Source: VMCP01 sp964592635
GTDB taxonomy: Bacteria > Bacteroidota > Bacteroidia > NS11-12g > UBA955
Length of the DNA stretch: 15,273 nt
NCBI GenBank assembly: GCA_964592635.1
Contig: CAZQFZ010000061.1
Coordinates: 1 to 15,273 of the forward strand
Reading direction: 5' to 3'
Position numbers and translations under genes: made by a program. Shown here in pieces: positions 8,001 to 15,239 of the stretch; the first letter of the stretch is position 1, and each line of letters begins with the position of its first letter. The notes beneath the pieces are model-generated. The model ran no database searches. It saw nothing but the letters and a program-made list of their open reading frames with translations, and was not told the origin of the DNA.

Positions 8001-9011
8001 TCATAACTCCAATGGTTTTTTATCTGTGAACATTAAGCAATCCACTTTTGTTGCGGCGCCACCCATAGAAGGATTGGCCAAGTGCAACATAGAAACCATT
8101 ACTAAGTTGTTGGGATTGTGTCGATTATTGCCCTTGTTAGCGGCGGGAGCTCCATTGACCAAATGAGTTAAATCAGAGTATTTGATACTCACCAATTTCC
8201 ATCCTTCCCAGTTAACACGCATTTCATAATCATATTGATCATCTGCGGAGGCATCAAATTTGGAATTGTTATTATCATCTTCGCGAAATTGGAACAAAAT
8301 GCGACTCTCATTTACATTGGGTACACCGTAAACCAAACAGTTAAAGTAGGCATCTTCGCCTACATTGGTTAGCGGAAAATGCGTAATTCCGTAAGCCGAC
8401 GCGGGGAAGTCAATCATTCCGATTAGCCAATCCCAGTTAACGGTACCAGCCATATTCAAATAGGAGCCACCCTCCACCACAAACGCATCATTTTTTATTC
8501 TGAAATCCATGTTGGCACCCGATTGAATGAATGTTGACCATTTGGTGGAGATACCCGTTTCAAAATCGGCAATTTTAAATCCTTCCGGTTTGCGCAAGCC
8601 ATTTACTCCGATGGCTAAATCAAAACTGTCCGCTATACCTTCAATTTTCAACGTAGCCAAACAAGGTTCTGTTCTAAACAATGGAAATAGGGTGGTTGTG
8701 CCATTCCAAACTGCGGTTCCAGCTTCAATTACACGACTTTTTCCAGTTATGAATTTTTGAGCACCTGAAAACTTACCTTTAATTCGGATACTCCAATTAC
8801 ACAGTTTAGAAAAAGAAGCGGTAAATTCTGCGGTTTCTCCTTTAGAGAAATCTACAGCTGTTTTATTGCAACGGAAGGGTTGAAGCATATTAAATTGACC
8901 GTTTAAATCCTGCAAACTAGGCCCATCCATGGGTCTCTCTTCGCGCTCACATCCCCCGAAAATGAAAGGAATGATCAAAGAAATAGTCAATAATTGAATT
9001 CGATTTTTCAT
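8001..9011 (-). CDS. surface lipoprotein with Ig-like and jelly-roll glycan-binding-like domains
   Basis: 336 residues. Signal peptide and lipobox FGGC (C21) are followed by EREE, an acidic run typical of surface-exported Bacteroidota lipoproteins. Residues ~45-130 look like an Ig-like domain, with CNWSIRIKGKFSGAQ, the AVWNGTTTLFP core and a late CLATLKI strand. Residues ~147-336 begin KIADFETG and look like a jelly-roll binding domain (YLNMAGTVNWDW, ILFQFREDDNNNSKFD, NWEGWKLVSIKYSDL). The DDNNNSKFDASADD loop could bind calcium. There are no catalytic residues that I can identify. From the context it is a candidate surface glycan-binding protein, the position that SusE/F-like proteins hold in canonical loci. 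It starts 20 bp after the barrel-B stop. The leader CAAACAC before its ATG is the same as that before the GH16-like gene. Confidence 0.88.
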   Translation of the reverse strand: MKNRIQLLTISLIIPFIFGGCEREERPMDGPSLQDLNGQFNMLQPFRCNKTAVDFSKGETAEFTASFSKLCNWSIRIKGKFSGAQKFITGKSRVIEAGTAVWNGTTTLFPLFRTEPCLATLKIEGIADSFDLAIGVNGLRKPEGFKIADFETGISTKWSTFIQSGANMDFRIKNDAFVVEGGSYLNMAGTVNWDWLIGMIDFPASAYGITHFPLTNVGEDAYFNCLVYGVPNVNESRILFQFREDDNNNSKFDASADDQYDYEMRVNWEGWKLVSIKYSDLTHLVNGAPAANKGNNRHNPNNLVMVSMLHLANPSMGGAATKVDCLMFTDKKPLEL

Positions 9012-9031
9012 GTGTTTGATTTTTAGGGATG

Positions 9032-10762
9032 TTAGAACGTTAAATTATAAATTATTAGCCATTGATTCATAGCGTATTTGTCATAAGTTTTCAAGAAATC
9101 TTGGTATTGTTGAGATTGATAAATGAGTGCTAAATAGGCATTTTCGCCAAAGTTGCATCTCAACCCTGTTGAGAAAACACTGTGCCTTTGATCTATATTA
9201 ACGGGTTTGAAATCAATAATTTCTGCATAAATATTTCGTTCAGCTCGTGTTTCATTTCCTTTGCCATAGCTCAATGTATAACCGATTAACCACTCCAAAT
9301 TGGAACTAAATTCCCATTCCAAACCAGTAGAGCCTTGTATAAGTTGATAATCAACGCGTTCAAATTCAAAATCAGAATTTCTAACAGACGATTGATAGCT
9401 AACCGAATGGGTTAAATCCAACTTGCGGTTCCAATGGAAGTATTTACCCAGTTGATTGGACAACTCTAATTTAGACATTCTGAATCTACGCAATTCCTCA
9501 GTGCCTTGTCCACGGATTTCAGAAAGTTCGTAGTGACTAAAATTCAGCACATTATGTGCACTTCCTAAATTTACCAAACCCTCAGCATAAATCCCCTGAC
9601 GATTGAATGTTGCAATTCCGTAAGGCAATACCGGATTTACCATGTAATTGAAATCCATTAATTTTGTGGTAATACCGATTCGGTACAACGGAATCTGCCA
9701 TTGTGCATCTCCCCATCCAAGTGGACGATCCATTTGAGATTGTTTATATCGATTAAACAAGCCCGATTGAGTGCTATAATCAACACGTTTAGATTGAGCA
9801 CCTGGACTTCTAAAATCAGGCCCAACGTTCAAATAACCCAACTTAAATTTCCAAGAATACTTGGATTCTTTGTTTTTGGATTGAGTTGTAATTGCCGAGT
9901 GAATAAAATAATCATTTAATTCTGGTGCTAAAGTGTCATTTTCAATTCCAAAAGCAGACGAACCGAATTCGCCTTCAAATTTGATGGGTAATTTGAATTT
10001 ATTGAGAGCGTATTTAAATGAACCGGTTTGAACCGTATTGTAATACAACTGATTGCTAACGGCTGTTCCAGATACATCAAAAATCGAAGCTACGTTGTAC
10101 GCCACAATTAAATGGTCTCCGAGTTTGCTTTCAACCGTTCCACCGCCCATTAATCGTTCGGAGGTTTGAGCAAAATTCGTTGAGTTTAGTCTTAATAAAT
10201 AACCATTGAAATTCACCTCCTTAATAGGCGAATTGAATTCCAATCCCCAATCCAATGAAAGTCCTTGTTGACGCCAAGTATTGTCTTTATAAAAGGACTC
10301 GTAATTTACAATTTGACGTTGTAAATCAAATACTTTGGGCATGGAGATCATTTGATCTTCATTGTGATTATACAGGGTAAACGGCGTCTGTTTAATATTT
10401 ATATCCCCCAATTGATATCGAACTACATCCGCAATAATTCCTTTAATCCACAACTGACGAATATCGAAAGTAACACCCGCTCCGTAAAAACCTCCATATT
10501 GATTGTTAATACGAAACATTCCCAGAATTTCGGTGTTTTTGTTAGGCGTAATATTGAATCCCAAATCTACCAAAGCATAACCGCCATTATTGGCTTTCGC
10601 CGTAGTTTTGTCGGGAACACTGTCGAATACCTCGATTTGATTGTTGCTCACAATGCTCCGTGCACCGCCCGTTACTCGAAATTTACTGCCTGCTTGTCCC
10701 CAAGTATTGGCCAAAAAACCAATGCTCAAAAGGATGCTTGCTATATGTTTAACTGATTTCAT
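9032..10762 (-). CDS. outer-membrane beta-barrel protein B
   Basis: The ATG at 10762 gives MKSVKHIASILLSIGFLANTWGQA, a good signal peptide, and an 11-bp gap to the preceding stop. An upstream in-frame start at 10810 would overlap the previous gene and bury the signal peptide, so I reject it. The 576-residue protein is rich in alternating amphipathic strands and aromatic girdle residues and ends YNLTF, the terminal Phe recognised by the BAM machinery. There is no TonB box, plug domain or SusC signature. It aligns with barrel A: FRVTGGARS (28-36) with FSVSGYYRF, PFTLY (127-131) with PFTFY, ESFYKDNTWRQQG (155-167) with NTFYTQGALNQDTRWGRQAF, and a similar C-terminal TGLxxxxxxNA...YxD block. Probable role: passive porin or surface scaffold for glucan oligosaccharides. 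The family is unknown to me. Confidence 0.87.
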   Translation of the reverse strand: MKSVKHIASILLSIGFLANTWGQAGSKFRVTGGARSIVSNNQIEVFDSVPDKTTAKANNGGYALVDLGFNITPNKNTEILGMFRINNQYGGFYGAGVTFDIRQLWIKGIIADVVRYQLGDINIKQTPFTLYNHNEDQMISMPKVFDLQRQIVNYESFYKDNTWRQQGLSLDWGLEFNSPIKEVNFNGYLLRLNSTNFAQTSERLMGGGTVESKLGDHLIVAYNVASIFDVSGTAVSNQLYYNTVQTGSFKYALNKFKLPIKFEGEFGSSAFGIENDTLAPELNDYFIHSAITTQSKNKESKYSWKFKLGYLNVGPDFRSPGAQSKRVDYSTQSGLFNRYKQSQMDRPLGWGDAQWQIPLYRIGITTKLMDFNYMVNPVLPYGIATFNRQGIYAEGLVNLGSAHNVLNFSHYELSEIRGQGTEELRRFRMSKLELSNQLGKYFHWNRKLDLTHSVSYQSSVRNSDFEFERVDYQLIQGSTGLEWEFSSNLEWLIGYTLSYGKGNETRAERNIYAEIIDFKPVNIDQRHSVFSTGLRCNFGENAYLALIYQSQQYQDFLKTYDKYAMNQWLIIYNLTF

Positions 10763-10773
10763 TGTCTTGTTTA

Positions 10774-12762
10774 TTAAAAGAAAATTTTGATTTCCAACGT
10801 GGATTCCCATCCTCTATATTGGTCTTTGATAAAGCTGCGATCCCGGTAATTCATCCAGCGTTGACGTAAATACAAACCCGCATTTTTCGACATTTCAATG
10901 TCTAAACCCGTTGCAATTCCCCATCCTTCCTGGTTTTTAGGTCTGCGCGAAAGCGCATCTACTTGAGTTTCATAGTTGGCAATTATCCGTTCCCATCCAA
11001 TATAATTGGCCCATACCACCGATTTGGTCAACGATAAATATCCTTCTAACTGATGGTAATAGGTTCTTAAGTAAGCGTCTTCCGTAAATACCGTTACCCA
11101 AGATGGTTGAGTTTGTACCGATGCATAGGTTCCTAAATAATACAAATACAAGGTATGTCCTAAAACCGCAGTTTTGTATTTTGAGTGAAGTTCTAATGTG
11201 TTGAAATGTTTGATATATTGGGGGATGCCTTTGCTATCGACATCCACCTGATTCACGGTTTCGAAAACCCCACGATACACTTTGGTTAAATTGGCATAGG
11301 GTCCAACTCCAGCAGGGAATCCCCAACGCCAAAAACGAGAAAGTGCTAAATTATTAACTGGATGAGAATAGGTAATTTGGGAGGATATTCGTTCCAATTC
11401 CTGAGAACGTGTGTAACCAATGGAGGTTTTTAGTTTTCCTAAAGTAAACTCCCAATTGAATTCTAGACCCGCTCGGTTATTGGTGGTTTGTCCCACCGGT
11501 ACCATAGCACTCGCAAAAGGAGCTAAAACCAATTGATCACTGCTGGCTACCGACGTATTGTTGCCTTCTCGAATGGAAGAATTCCAAAATACCGATGAGT
11601 TATTGAATACTTTAGGACTGATTCTGTAATAGCGCACCATGAAATCGGATTTCAACCATTTTTTGGGTAGATTCAATTTCAAATCTAGAGCTTCACCCCA
11701 TCCACGGGAGTAGGAAGGACTGAAATAACGACCCGCTCCAACTTCCCCCGAAAAAAGGAACCCTTTCCAATTTAAATTATATTCAGCGGTGTGAATGTTG
11801 TAACCCATTCCTCTAGAAAGTAAACTGTCGGTATAAGTTTGATTGTTAAATGAATTCAAACTGATAAAGTTTTTATTCCAAGATTTCTTGATCTTTCCAC
11901 CGTAGGATTGGTTGGGCAAAGGAGCCATTCCCCCGTTTAGCTGGGTTTTTCCAAACATCCCTACTACTTGAAATCCGTGGGGTAAATCGTTGGCCTCAAC
12001 AATAAATCCTTGAAACGCTTGACGTCCCCAACGGGTATCTTGGTTCAATGCGCCTTGAGTGTAGAATGTATTATATCGATCCAATGCATGTTTGGTTTGA
12101 GGATCCCAAGGATTGCGTTCAAATATGCTGTATCTGTGAAATCCTGGATTGGTGTAAAAAGTAAACGGCGATAGCGCGTACCAGTTGATACCTCCGGCAA
12201 TGATGTTTAAAGATCCTTGCTTGAAATCATGAGTACCCGTTAAACTAACACCCAAATTCAGTCCTTTTACATTTTCCGCTTGTCCAGCACCGGTCATTGG
12301 CGACCAAATATATAGATCCGTTGAAAATCGAGTGTTAGCGGCTAAACTTCCACTCAAATTCATGGATAATTGTGGAATTTGAGAATCGTCTCCAACAAAA
12401 ATATGTGTAGGTGTTTGGGCTTGTTCTACATAACCCCCTCGCTGAATCATGGCTGTTGCATCTTGTAAAATACGGTAGTTCGTTATGAATCGGTAATATC
12501 CAGAAACGCTGAATCGCTCTAAATTTTCGATGGGTTTTTTAGGGAAGACGCCAAAATCAAATCCTTTAATTCTAGTAGTATCTCTTACCAATTCACGAAT
12601 AAAGGCAGGTTTTACCTCGGTAGAGTAAGAAATGAAAGAGACATTTTGATCCGATGAGATTGCATCAACACTTCCAGATGCAATGCTCGCAATTGAATTC
12701 TGGTGAAATGCAAGTTGCAACCCTATGAAAATCAAAATTGTTTTATGTAAAGTTGATTTCAT
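10774..12762 (-). CDS. outer-membrane beta-barrel protein A
   Basis: 662 residues with an N-terminal signal peptide (LHKTILIFIGLQLAFHQNSIAS) and a short soluble segment to about residue 80. A long series of alternating strands follows, ending LEIKIFF with a C-terminal Phe typical of outer-membrane barrels. No plug domain, TonB box, SusC motif or catalytic motif was seen. PFTFY at 199-203 and the block 231-256 match barrel B, and the last ~45 residues align with barrel B without gaps over several identities (TGL, NA, Y..D). The start lies 5 bp after the GH-A stop and the gene ends 11 bp before barrel B, so the pair is almost certainly co-transcribed. Its place between the glycosidase and the surface lipoproteins suggests export or import of glycans across the outer membrane, or a surface platform. 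This is inference. Confidence 0.88.
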   Translation of the reverse strand: MKSTLHKTILIFIGLQLAFHQNSIASIASGSVDAISSDQNVSFISYSTEVKPAFIRELVRDTTRIKGFDFGVFPKKPIENLERFSVSGYYRFITNYRILQDATAMIQRGGYVEQAQTPTHIFVGDDSQIPQLSMNLSGSLAANTRFSTDLYIWSPMTGAGQAENVKGLNLGVSLTGTHDFKQGSLNIIAGGINWYALSPFTFYTNPGFHRYSIFERNPWDPQTKHALDRYNTFYTQGALNQDTRWGRQAFQGFIVEANDLPHGFQVVGMFGKTQLNGGMAPLPNQSYGGKIKKSWNKNFISLNSFNNQTYTDSLLSRGMGYNIHTAEYNLNWKGFLFSGEVGAGRYFSPSYSRGWGEALDLKLNLPKKWLKSDFMVRYYRISPKVFNNSSVFWNSSIREGNNTSVASSDQLVLAPFASAMVPVGQTTNNRAGLEFNWEFTLGKLKTSIGYTRSQELERISSQITYSHPVNNLALSRFWRWGFPAGVGPYANLTKVYRGVFETVNQVDVDSKGIPQYIKHFNTLELHSKYKTAVLGHTLYLYYLGTYASVQTQPSWVTVFTEDAYLRTYYHQLEGYLSLTKSVVWANYIGWERIIANYETQVDALSRRPKNQEGWGIATGLDIEMSKNAGLYLRQRWMNYRDRSFIKDQYRGWESTLEIKIFF

Positions 12763-12767
12763 AGCAG

Positions 12768-14456
12768 TTATTTAGAATTAGAATTGAAGCTTTCCATGGT
12801 GTATTTTTTCATGCGCACAGCGGATTTTTTGGAGTTTTTGTCGGAATCGGACACTTGAAACGGAAAATTTGCATAAGCAACCTTGTTTTCGTATTCCATG
12901 GTTACAAATAATCGATAAGCGCCGGGTTTAGATGGCGCTTTAAAGGAAATGGTATTTGAATTTCCGTTTTTGATGGAAATCGGTACTTCTGCGGCTTCAT
13001 TTTCTACATCGCCACCTGCTTTTTTATCGGTACTCTCTTGCAAGCATTTCCAATGGTATTTTACTTTTTTGGGGATGTTTTTACTGGTTAGCAAGGTCGA
13101 TGGGATGGTGATATTCTGATTGTTAAATCGCTCCTGGTTTGCCTGAGGATTATTTGATTCGGACTTGGAAGCTTCTATTGGGGTTCCGTTGGAATTATTC
13201 GGCTTAGACTTCGAAGTTTCTGAAGTTCCGGAAGCAGAGTTGAGTTTGGGTGTGGATAATTCTGAATTTCCGGATGAATTTTTAGAGGTGGTTTGCGTTG
13301 AGAAAAGTTGGTATGCCTCGCTGGGACTCAGCAAATAGCTGTTTACTGAAGCGGTATGCGCACTTCTGGATGATACAACAATATTCTGATCGGCTTTTGT
13401 ATTATTGATAAATATCGTTTCGATATGAGGCGTGCTGGATTTAGCGGGTGAGTTGGACCACGCAATTTGTAAAGCGTCAATGGATTCCGTTTGCTTTCCA
13501 TCCTTTGAGAATAAGCCATACCAGGTTTCTGTGTATTCTTGTTTCTGTCCCCAAAGAAAAACATAAGAACCAACGCAATCACCTGAATAATTCTGAATAA
13601 ATTTCTGATATCTCCATTGATAAATGCGAGCTTTCTCACCGCTGCTTTGTTCAATGGCTGCCTTCCATTCGGTATTGGGCGATTCCCAATGTCCGTTTGG
13701 TCCCCATTCAGTGATCATGTATGGTCCTGTCCATCCGAATTTGCGAATATTTGTGGGTACATTGTCAATATCCCCATAGGTATTCACGCAATACACATCA
13801 ATGTCTGGTGCTTTTTGCAGTATGAGTGCGACTTCCAAACTATCCAAACCAGCGGTAACTGTGGATGTTGGATGGTTGGGATCTACTTGATGGGCATATT
13901 TTGCTATATCTTGAATGGCATCCCAAACGCGTGTGTTTTTATAAAACAAATCCACCTCATTACCAATTCCCCAAAGAAGAAGCGCAGGGTGATTTTTAAA
14001 TTCATCGATAACTCGTTTAAAGTGTTCAAACTGTTTTTGCACTTTGGTTTTATTGCTGTAATCAAAGCCGTGACGTTCGTGTTGCATCCACATACCCAAC
14101 ATTACCGTCAGCCCTCGAGAATGGGCTTCATCCAAAATTTCTTTAGCATTTTCAATGCCCCAAGTTCTCACTGAATTAGCACCCACTTCCACGGCTAGGT
14201 CCATGCGAACCGTTCCACCCGCACCTTTTACATAATAGGGTTTTCCATCTCGGTAGAATTGCCAACCGTTTTGATCCTTTTTAACGGTAACCGGAATAGG
14301 TGTGTTCAAATCCACTTGGGTATTTTTCTCTTTGGGGGATGGAATTGCGGAAAGGTATGGAATAGCAGAAAAAATATCCCCCGAAAAAAACGAAAGAGTA
14401 GCAATGAAAATGGACCTTATAGAGGTTTGAGCAATTGGGAATTTGGGATAAATCAT
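12768..14456 (-). CDS. clan GH-A glycosidase (GH2-type TIM barrel) with C-terminal beta-sandwich
   Basis: 562 residues. The N-terminus (about 10-38) is hydrophobic and probably a signal peptide. Residues ~60-335 form a TIM barrel of the type usually annotated 'GH2 TIM barrel-domain protein': FYRDGKPYYVKGAGG at 67-81, NSVRTWG at 94-100, HERHGFDY at 126-133, acid/base E167 in WGIGNEVD, nucleophile E250 in MITEWGPNGHWE, and YVFLWGQKQE. The jelly-roll domains of true GH2 enzymes are absent. A Ser/Asn-rich stretch at ~388-450 leads to a C-terminal beta-sandwich (KYHWKCLQESTDKKAGGD to PFQV). It is not GH17. The likely reaction is retaining hydrolysis or transglycosylation of beta-glucan; linkage is unknown. 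The start overlaps the regulator's stop by 4 bp (ATGA), which implies translational coupling. Confidence 0.9.
   Translation of the reverse strand: MIYPKFPIAQTSIRSIFIATLSFFSGDIFSAIPYLSAIPSPKEKNTQVDLNTPIPVTVKKDQNGWQFYRDGKPYYVKGAGGTVRMDLAVEVGANSVRTWGIENAKEILDEAHSRGLTVMLGMWMQHERHGFDYSNKTKVQKQFEHFKRVIDEFKNHPALLLWGIGNEVDLFYKNTRVWDAIQDIAKYAHQVDPNHPTSTVTAGLDSLEVALILQKAPDIDVYCVNTYGDIDNVPTNIRKFGWTGPYMITEWGPNGHWESPNTEWKAAIEQSSGEKARIYQWRYQKFIQNYSGDCVGSYVFLWGQKQEYTETWYGLFSKDGKQTESIDALQIAWSNSPAKSSTPHIETIFINNTKADQNIVVSSRSAHTASVNSYLLSPSEAYQLFSTQTTSKNSSGNSELSTPKLNSASGTSETSKSKPNNSNGTPIEASKSESNNPQANQERFNNQNITIPSTLLTSKNIPKKVKYHWKCLQESTDKKAGGDVENEAAEVPISIKNGNSNTISFKAPSKPGAYRLFVTMEYENKVAYANFPFQVSDSDKNSKKSAVRMKKYTMESFNSNSK
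13107..13295 (-). repeat. low-complexity Ser/Asn-rich linker in the GH-A gene
   Basis: Codes for residues ~388-450. Imperfect repeats are visible: GTSETSKSKPNN followed by GTPIEASKSESNN in the protein, and in the DNA the pair GACTTGGAAGCTTCT / GACTTCGAAGTTTCT (plus strand). It separates the catalytic barrel and the C-terminal beta-sandwich and is similar in composition to the insert in the GH3 gene. Confidence 0.65.
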
Positions 14457-15181
14457 ATCGTTAAGTTTTCAGTGGGGAACAAAGGGAAGTTCAGCTCTAC
14501 ACTGAATCCAGAATGAACTAAATTGTTGTATTTCTTGGTGTTAAATTTATACAATTTTGCAGGTCTATGGGTTACGCTCGACTGCTTCATGCCTGTATCA
14601 GTAAGGTAGTCGAGACTCAGAATTTTCTTGCGGAAATTGCGCACATCGAATTGCGTTTCCAAGATGGATTCGTATAAATTTTGAAGTTCTGTTAATGTAA
14701 AATATTTTGGAAGTAATTCAAAGCCAATGGGTTGTCGACGAATTTTGGACTTTAGCATATTTTTTGCGTACTCCAAAATCTCGTTATGGTCAAAAGGCAA
14801 ATCGGGGATATCTGAAATGGGGAACCAAGCGGCCTCTTCAGCCCAAGAAGATGCGTGAACATGGTAATCTTCTGTTTTAAGTAAAGCGAAATAGGCTACC
14901 GTAAATACGCGACCATAGGGATGGCGGTTCACTTTACCGAAGGTGTGAATTTGCTCCATATAAACCTTTTCCAATCCAGTCAAATCTTGGAGTACTTTTT
15001 CAGCTGATGAAGTTAGGTCGGTATCGAGGGCAATTAAGTCGCCAGGCAAGGCCCAACAATTACGGTAAGGATCCGCACCTCTGTAGATAAGCAGTACTTT
15101 AAGTCCTGAATTATCGAATCCAAAAACGACATTATCTACCGATACTGCTGCTCTGAAATACGATTCTAATTTTTGATCCAT
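14453..15181 (-). CDS. Nudix-fold transcriptional regulator (NrtR/AraR type)
   Basis: 242 residues from the ATG at 15181; an upstream TTG at 15199 is in frame but less likely. Residues 1 to ~135 are a Nudix domain (VDNVVFGFDNSGLKVLLIYR, WALPGD, FTVAYFALL). The Nudix box at 47-70 has lost its catalytic glutamates: the REUxEE segment reads KVLQDL before TGL, so the domain should sense a ligand and not hydrolyse one. Residues ~150-220 form the winged helix seen in this family (FTLTELQNLYESIL, FDVRNFRKKILSLDYL, RPAKLYKF). Bacteroides AraR is a known sugar-responsive relative. First gene of the operon, overlapping the GH-A gene by 4 bp. A perfect palindrome 31 bp upstream is the obvious candidate operator, implying autoregulation. 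The effector is probably a sugar from the glucan, by inference. Confidence 0.92.
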   Translation of the reverse strand: MDQKLESYFRAAVSVDNVVFGFDNSGLKVLLIYRGADPYRNCWALPGDLIALDTDLTSSAEKVLQDLTGLEKVYMEQIHTFGKVNRHPYGRVFTVAYFALLKTEDYHVHASSWAEEAAWFPISDIPDLPFDHNEILEYAKNMLKSKIRRQPIGFELLPKYFTLTELQNLYESILETQFDVRNFRKKILSLDYLTDTGMKQSSVTHRPAKLYKFNTKKYNNLVHSGFSVELNFPLFPTENLTI

Positions 15182-15212
15182 AACACCCAGTTTAAACAAC
15201 CTTTGGCGAATA

Positions 15213-15231
15213 TATTGTAAAATTTACAATA
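15213..15231. promoter_or_regulatory. candidate operator of the Nudix regulator
   Basis: TATTGTAAAATTTACAATA is a perfect 19-bp palindrome (9-bp arms, one central base) between two divergent starts, 31 bp from the regulator ATG at 15181 and 8 bp from the possible start at 15240. A TATATTCG, one base off the -7 consensus for the minus strand, lies next to it, so binding could block the operon promoter. The core recurs at 1646-1666. Confidence 0.6.
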
Positions 15232-15239
15232 ATTAAAAT

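Larger units (their letters stand above)
3456..15181 (-). other. predicted beta-glucan utilisation operon
   Basis: Eight genes on one strand, with junctions of -4, 5, 11, 20, unknown (assembly gap), 20 and 66 bp. The order is regulator, GH-A enzyme, two barrels, lipoprotein, binding protein, GH3, GH16-like. A candidate operator sits at the head and a strong terminator at the tail; I saw no internal terminator. The 66-bp junction before the GH16-like gene could hide a second promoter, but no clear TAnnTTTG was found there. Confidence 0.7.

Noticed and set aside
7785..8166. Two plus-strand ORFs reading across the N-run
   Set aside because: They exist only because undetermined bases contain no stop codons; both flanks are covered by convincing minus-strand genes.
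10352..10756. 134-aa plus-strand ORF
   Set aside because: Antisense to the N-terminal half of barrel B; no supporting motif.
10763..10810. Upstream start for barrel B
   Set aside because: Would overlap the barrel A gene by 37 bases and place 16 extra residues before a normal signal peptide; ATG at 10762 fits better.
13617..14174. 185-aa plus-strand ORF
   Set aside because: Antisense to the catalytic barrel of the GH-A enzyme, composition like an out-of-frame shadow (Cys/Ile/Phe-rich), no motif.
12768..14456. Assignment to GH17
   Set aside because: The acid/base WGIGNEVD and nucleophile TEWGPN contexts and the FYRDGKPYYVKGAGG start match the GH2-type TIM barrel group of clan GH-A, not GH17.
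15182..15199. TTG start for the Nudix regulator at 15199
   Set aside because: An ATG six codons later begins the conserved domain at a usual distance, and the alternative start codon has no added support.
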